DNA of 6,620 bases from positions 1-6,620 of the forward strand of contig JAGHSL010000145.1 in NCBI GenBank assembly GCA_018065885.1. Reading direction: 5' to 3'. The notes beneath the pieces were generated by a model that was not told where the DNA came from, ran no database searches, and was given only the letters and a program-made list of their open reading frames with translations. Shown piece after piece: positions 3,770-6,620 of this stretch (position 1 is its first letter; each line of letters opens with the position of its first letter). The translations under genes were made by a program, and so were the position numbers. Source of the DNA: Candidatus Limimorpha equi (GTDB taxonomy: Bacteria > Bacteroidota > Bacteroidia > Bacteroidales > F082).

Positions 3770-5455
3770 ATGACCCTTTTGAGCCTATTTAACGTCCCCG
3801 ACCGGCTGTCGTGGTGGTTTATTGCCATCATCACCTTGATTTTCACCGCCGGCGCTTTTTACGGGGCTGACTATCTTAAAGCCTACAAACAACATCGCAA
3901 GGAACTTGGGCTACACGTTTTCTGGTACCTGCTGACTTTTGCGTCGATGATTCTGCTGACGCTGACCCAACATGCCGTCGCCTTTCTGGTGACCTGGGAA
4001 CTGATGGCCCTCGGCAGTTTCTTCCTCATCATCTTCGAGAGTTGGAACAGCGATGTCATCAAGGCTGGTATCAATTTCTTCATCCAGTCGCACATCAGCG
4101 TGGTCTTCCTGACCATCGGATTCCTGATGATGTACAACAAGACCGGTTCCTTCCTTTGGACGGATTGGACTGCCTATCAAGGTCCTTGCGGACTGCCGTT
4201 TGCCTTCGTGTGCTGCGGTTTCGCCATCAAGGCGGGTTTTGTGCCTTTCCACACATGGCTTCCCGTGGCGCATCCTGCCGCTCCGGCACACATCTCCGGC
4301 GTGATGTCGGGTGTCATCATCAAAATCGGCATCTACGGACTGCTGCGTTCCGTGATGGTTTTCAATGTCGATTTGGTTCTTGCTGGTAAAATCATCCTTG
4401 CCGTCGCCGCCATCAGCGGACTCTACGGCGTGATGATGGCCATCGTGCAGCACAACCTGAAACGGCTCCTCGCCTATCACAGCATCGAAAATATCGGCAT
4501 CATCGGCATGGGCATCGGATTGGGCTGCATTGCCAAAGGACTTGGAATGCAAGAGATTGCATCGTTGGCTTTCGGAGGTGCATTGCTCCACACCCTAAAC
4601 CACGCACTGTTCAAATCGACATTGTTTTTCACTGCCGGCAATGTCTACCAAGCCACACACACGCTCAACGTGGAACATCTCGGCGGCTTGCTGAAGAGTC
4701 TCCCGCTGACGGGTTTTTTCTTCCTCGTTGCAGCAGTGGCCATCTGCGGATTGCCCCCGATGAACGGTTTCGTCTCCGAAATCATGATTTATCTTGGTCT
4801 GTTCGATTATCTCGGACAAGCCTCTATCCTCTCGCAAGTCGGTGCTGTCGGCGCCATTTTGGCCTTAGTGATGATTGGCGGTCTGGCCATTCTCTGCTTC
4901 ACAAAAGCCTTTGGCGTGGTTTTCCTTGGCGAAGCCCGCACCACATTGCCCGAGCATAAGGAATTCGGCGCATTACGCATCGTGCCGCTGGCCATTCTGT
5001 CGTTGGTCATGCTGTCGGTGGGCGTTTATCCCGAATTTTATGTTCAGCAAATCAACAATATAACGCCTTTGTTCGGTTGCCCGGAAATCGCATTGAACGG
5101 CACCATCGCCTCCATCGGTAGGGTTTCAGCCATCGTCATCGCGGTGACTGCCTTGCTTTGGCTTGTGCGCCGTCTCGCCACACGCGGCAAGAGCCTTGAG
5201 ACTGGCCCGACATGGGGTTGCGGCTACACGGTGGAATCGCCAAAACTGCAATATACAGCCACATCGTTTGTCAAGACCTATTCGAAACTCTTTAACGGCG
5301 TGCTAAAAAGCGGCTTTCTTGAAAAAGCAGCCAACGCATACGTCAGGTTCACTGGCAAGTTCGCCTTCCTGCAAAATGGCCGCTTGCAATCCTATATTCT
5401 ATACGGCATCGTATTCATTGTCACCACTATCGTTTTAACCCTTGTGATATGTTAA
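3770..5455 (+). CDS. hyfB: Hydrogenase-4 component B-like proton-conducting membrane subunit
   Basis: Antiporter-type (NuoL/M/N-like) subunit of 561 residues with about 12-13 membrane helices, in the membrane arm of a Hyf/Hyc-type complex, where it would move H+ or Na+ across the cytoplasmic membrane. Key residues are visible: E77 in the TWELMALGSFF helix, K154 in FAIKAGFVPFHTWLP followed by AHPAAPAHISGVMSG, K185 in VIIKIGIYG, H278 and K282 in LNHALFK, and K379 in LCFTKAFG. The C-terminal TWGCGY (481-486) and LQYTATSF match the HyfB/HycC tail, which separates it from NuoL. It is shorter than E. coli HyfB (672) or HycC (608): the similarity starts at about HyfB residue 75, so the first two helices are absent. 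No upstream extension is possible, since the frame meets TGA at 3710 without another ATG and the promoter is at 3736. It overlaps the next gene by 7 bp. An Ehr-type antiporter subunit is the main alternative. Confidence 0.88.
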   Translation: MTLLSLFNVPDRLSWWFIAIITLIFTAGAFYGADYLKAYKQHRKELGLHVFWYLLTFASMILLTLTQHAVAFLVTWELMALGSFFLIIFESWNSDVIKAGINFFIQSHISVVFLTIGFLMMYNKTGSFLWTDWTAYQGPCGLPFAFVCCGFAIKAGFVPFHTWLPVAHPAAPAHISGVMSGVIIKIGIYGLLRSVMVFNVDLVLAGKIILAVAAISGLYGVMMAIVQHNLKRLLAYHSIENIGIIGMGIGLGCIAKGLGMQEIASLAFGGALLHTLNHALFKSTLFFTAGNVYQATHTLNVEHLGGLLKSLPLTGFFFLVAAVAICGLPPMNGFVSEIMIYLGLFDYLGQASILSQVGAVGAILALVMIGGLAILCFTKAFGVVFLGEARTTLPEHKEFGALRIVPLAILSLVMLSVGVYPEFYVQQINNITPLFGCPEIALNGTIASIGRVSAIVIAVTALLWLVRRLATRGKSLETGPTWGCGYTVESPKLQYTATSFVKTYSKLFNGVLKSGFLEKAANAYVRFTGKFAFLQNGRLQSYILYGIVFIVTTIVLTLVIC

Positions 5456-6342
5456 GTTTCGCTTTAATCATATTGGCCTCGCTGTTTTTCAGCGGCCTCA
5501 TCGTGCGCACCAAGAGCATCTGCGCCGGTCGCAAAGGTCCAGGCATCTTTCAGCCTCTCAAGGATGTGCGCCGCCTGTTCAAAAAAGGAACGGTCTATAG
5601 CACCAGCACGACATTCGTCTTCCGCATTGCTCCGCTTATCTATGCGGCATCGGTGCTGATGGCCTGTGCTTGCATTCCTTTTGGCGGCAAACCAGGACTT
5701 ATCCACTTTGAAGGTGATTTCGTTTTCTTCGCATACGTCCTTTCTCTGGGTAAGTTCTTCTGCATCATCGCAGCCTTGGACGCCGCCTCGAGTTTTGAAG
5801 GCATGGGAGCCTCGCGCGAAGCACTTTATTCCATGTTGGCCGAACCTGCGTTTTTCCTCATCATGGGCAGCATCTCGCTCATCAGCGGACACACGAGTTT
5901 CGTCGATATTTTCGCCAACCTGAACAGTTACGGTGATGCTTTCCACATCGGCGCCACCATCGTGATGGCTGTCATCCTGCTGATTATCGCCATGGTTGAA
6001 AGCAGCCGTCTCCCTATCGACGACCCCAAGACACACCTTGAACTGACGATGATTCACGAAGTGATGATTCTCGACAACAGCGGCTTCGACTTAGGCCTGA
6101 TTCTCTCGACGGGATATATGAAATTCGCCATGTACGGTGCCCTGATTGCCAATCTGTTTCTGGCTGGTCCATTGGCCATGTCGATAGGCATTTTCTTCCT
6201 CGTGCAAGCCGTTTGCGCCATTGCCATAGGCATTACAGAATCGTTTATGGCAAGATTCAGGATGAACCACAATCCCGAGTTCATCTTCAGCGTTGCCGCT
6301 GCGGCTTTAGTGTTAGTTTTTTCAATTATGCAATTCAGTTAA
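5449..6342 (+). CDS. hyfC: Hydrogenase-4 component C-like (NuoH-type) membrane subunit
   Basis: Membrane protein of 297 residues with about 8 helices, close in size to E. coli HyfC (315) and HycD (307). In this family it anchors the peripheral hydrogenase module to the membrane and corresponds to complex I NuoH, helping couple electron transfer to ion pumping. Signatures seen: GRKGPGIFQPLKDVRRLFKK (27-46), the loop that contacts the catalytic subunits; FEGMGASREALYSMLAEPA (116-134), matching the NuoH/HyfC loop; and ESSRLPIDDPKTHLELTMIH (184-203), followed by EVMILDNSGFDLGL, which is diagnostic for HyfC/HycD. The acidic residues E184, D191, D192, E198 and E204 are in place, so it looks functional. 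The ATG overlaps the hyfB stop by 7 bp, a sign of translational coupling. Confidence 0.92.
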   Translation: MLSFALIILASLFFSGLIVRTKSICAGRKGPGIFQPLKDVRRLFKKGTVYSTSTTFVFRIAPLIYAASVLMACACIPFGGKPGLIHFEGDFVFFAYVLSLGKFFCIIAALDAASSFEGMGASREALYSMLAEPAFFLIMGSISLISGHTSFVDIFANLNSYGDAFHIGATIVMAVILLIIAMVESSRLPIDDPKTHLELTMIHEVMILDNSGFDLGLILSTGYMKFAMYGALIANLFLAGPLAMSIGIFFLVQAVCAIAIGITESFMARFRMNHNPEFIFSVAAAALVLVFSIMQFS

Positions 6343-6345
6343 GCC

Positions 6346-6620
6346 ATGAAAGAAATCATAATGATGCTGTTTGTCATCACCATCTTTTTGATGGCTACAG
6401 CAAACCGACTGAGAAATTACGTGAAATTAGTGATGGTGCAAGGTTTCCTGCTCTTTGCCCTTGCCATCGTGCAGCTGAACGAGATAACGATTTCCAACCT
6501 CGTTTGGATTGCCATCGAGACCTTGCTGTTCAAGTCCATTGCAGTGCCTGTTTTCCTTTTCCGACTCATCAACCGCAACAAGATTACCCGCGAAGCCGAG
6601 CCGTTCCTGCCGCATTTTGC
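6346..6620 (+). CDS. hyfE: Hydrogenase-4 component E-like membrane subunit (3' end cut by window)
   Basis: Starts with ATG three bases after the hyfC stop and stays open to the window edge, giving 91 complete codons out of an expected total of about 215 (E. coli HyfE is 216). The visible part has hydrophobic helices at about 4-18, 27-45 and 50-73, then a positively charged loop RLINRNKITREAEPF. HyfE combines a NuoK-like region with further helices and sits in the membrane arm. The pattern IETLLFKSIAVPVFLFRL matches the HyfE stretch around its conserved Lys-Val-Pro helix. The order B-C-E is that of hyf-type and ehr-type operons after loss of hyfD, so an antiporter-like hyfF and the catalytic subunits are expected next. 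Assignment relies on both sequence pattern and position. Confidence 0.82.
   Translation, partial: MKEIIMMLFVITIFLMATANRLRNYVKLVMVQGFLLFALAIVQLNEITISNLVWIAIETLLFKSIAVPVFLFRLINRNKITREAEPFLPHF

Noticed and set aside
3911..4591. 226-residue open frame on the minus strand inside hyfB
   Set aside because: Highly charged, His/Asp-rich composition typical of the antisense of a membrane protein gene; hyfB on the plus strand is unmistakable.
5464..6057. 197-residue open frame on the minus strand inside hyfC
   Set aside because: Same antisense shadow pattern; hyfC signatures are clear on the plus strand.

Overview
The window looks like the chromosome of a Bacteroidota member, probably of the order Bacteroidales. 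Three things suggest this: recognisable Bacteroidota -7 boxes (TAnnTTTG) in front of most transcription units, little Shine-Dalgarno signal, and familiar families of that phylum (a DUF3109 protein and an antitoxin/PIN pair of the type common there). No phage, transposase, rRNA, tRNA or CRISPR is visible.

Layout. 1-551 (+) is a CvpA-family membrane protein that lacks only the first base of its start codon. 748-1388 (+) is a two-gene toxin-antitoxin module. Its antitoxin is intact, but the PIN-domain toxin is broken by one in-frame TAG. The module sits between two nearly identical 30-bp promoter-like direct repeats (707-736 and 1468-1497). 1639-2205 (+) is a cysteine-rich DUF3109 protein whose promoter lies so close to the ATG that its mRNA is predicted to be leaderless. 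It converges on 2408-3283 (-), a YpfJ-type membrane-anchored zinc metallopeptidase, and a bidirectional hairpin terminator (2346-2378) lies between them along with a degenerate dispersed palindrome. The 486-bp divergent gap 3284-3769 holds no gene. It holds promoters for both flanking units and a stack of short repeats: an AT-rich 21-bp duplication, then a 7-bp tandem array running directly into an 8-bp tandem array.

From 3770 to the right edge is the start of an operon for a membrane-bound energy-converting complex: a HyfB/HycC-like antiporter-type subunit, a HyfC/HycD-like (NuoH-type) subunit overlapping it by 7 bp, and a HyfE-like subunit cut by the window end. Together they form the ion-translocating membrane arm of a group 4 [NiFe]-hydrogenase, or of the hydrogenase-related Ehr complexes that lack the NiFe site. 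The catalytic subunits should lie just beyond the window and would decide which.

The toxin-antitoxin region and the intergenic gaps look more AT-rich than the hyf, ypfJ and DUF3109 genes, which fits the module being an accessory insertion between core genes. I do not see a clearly new multi-gene system. The most interesting points are the decayed toxin inside its repeat frame, the compound 7/8-bp repeat array upstream of the hyf operon, the predicted leaderless gene, and the unresolved type of the Hyf-like complex.
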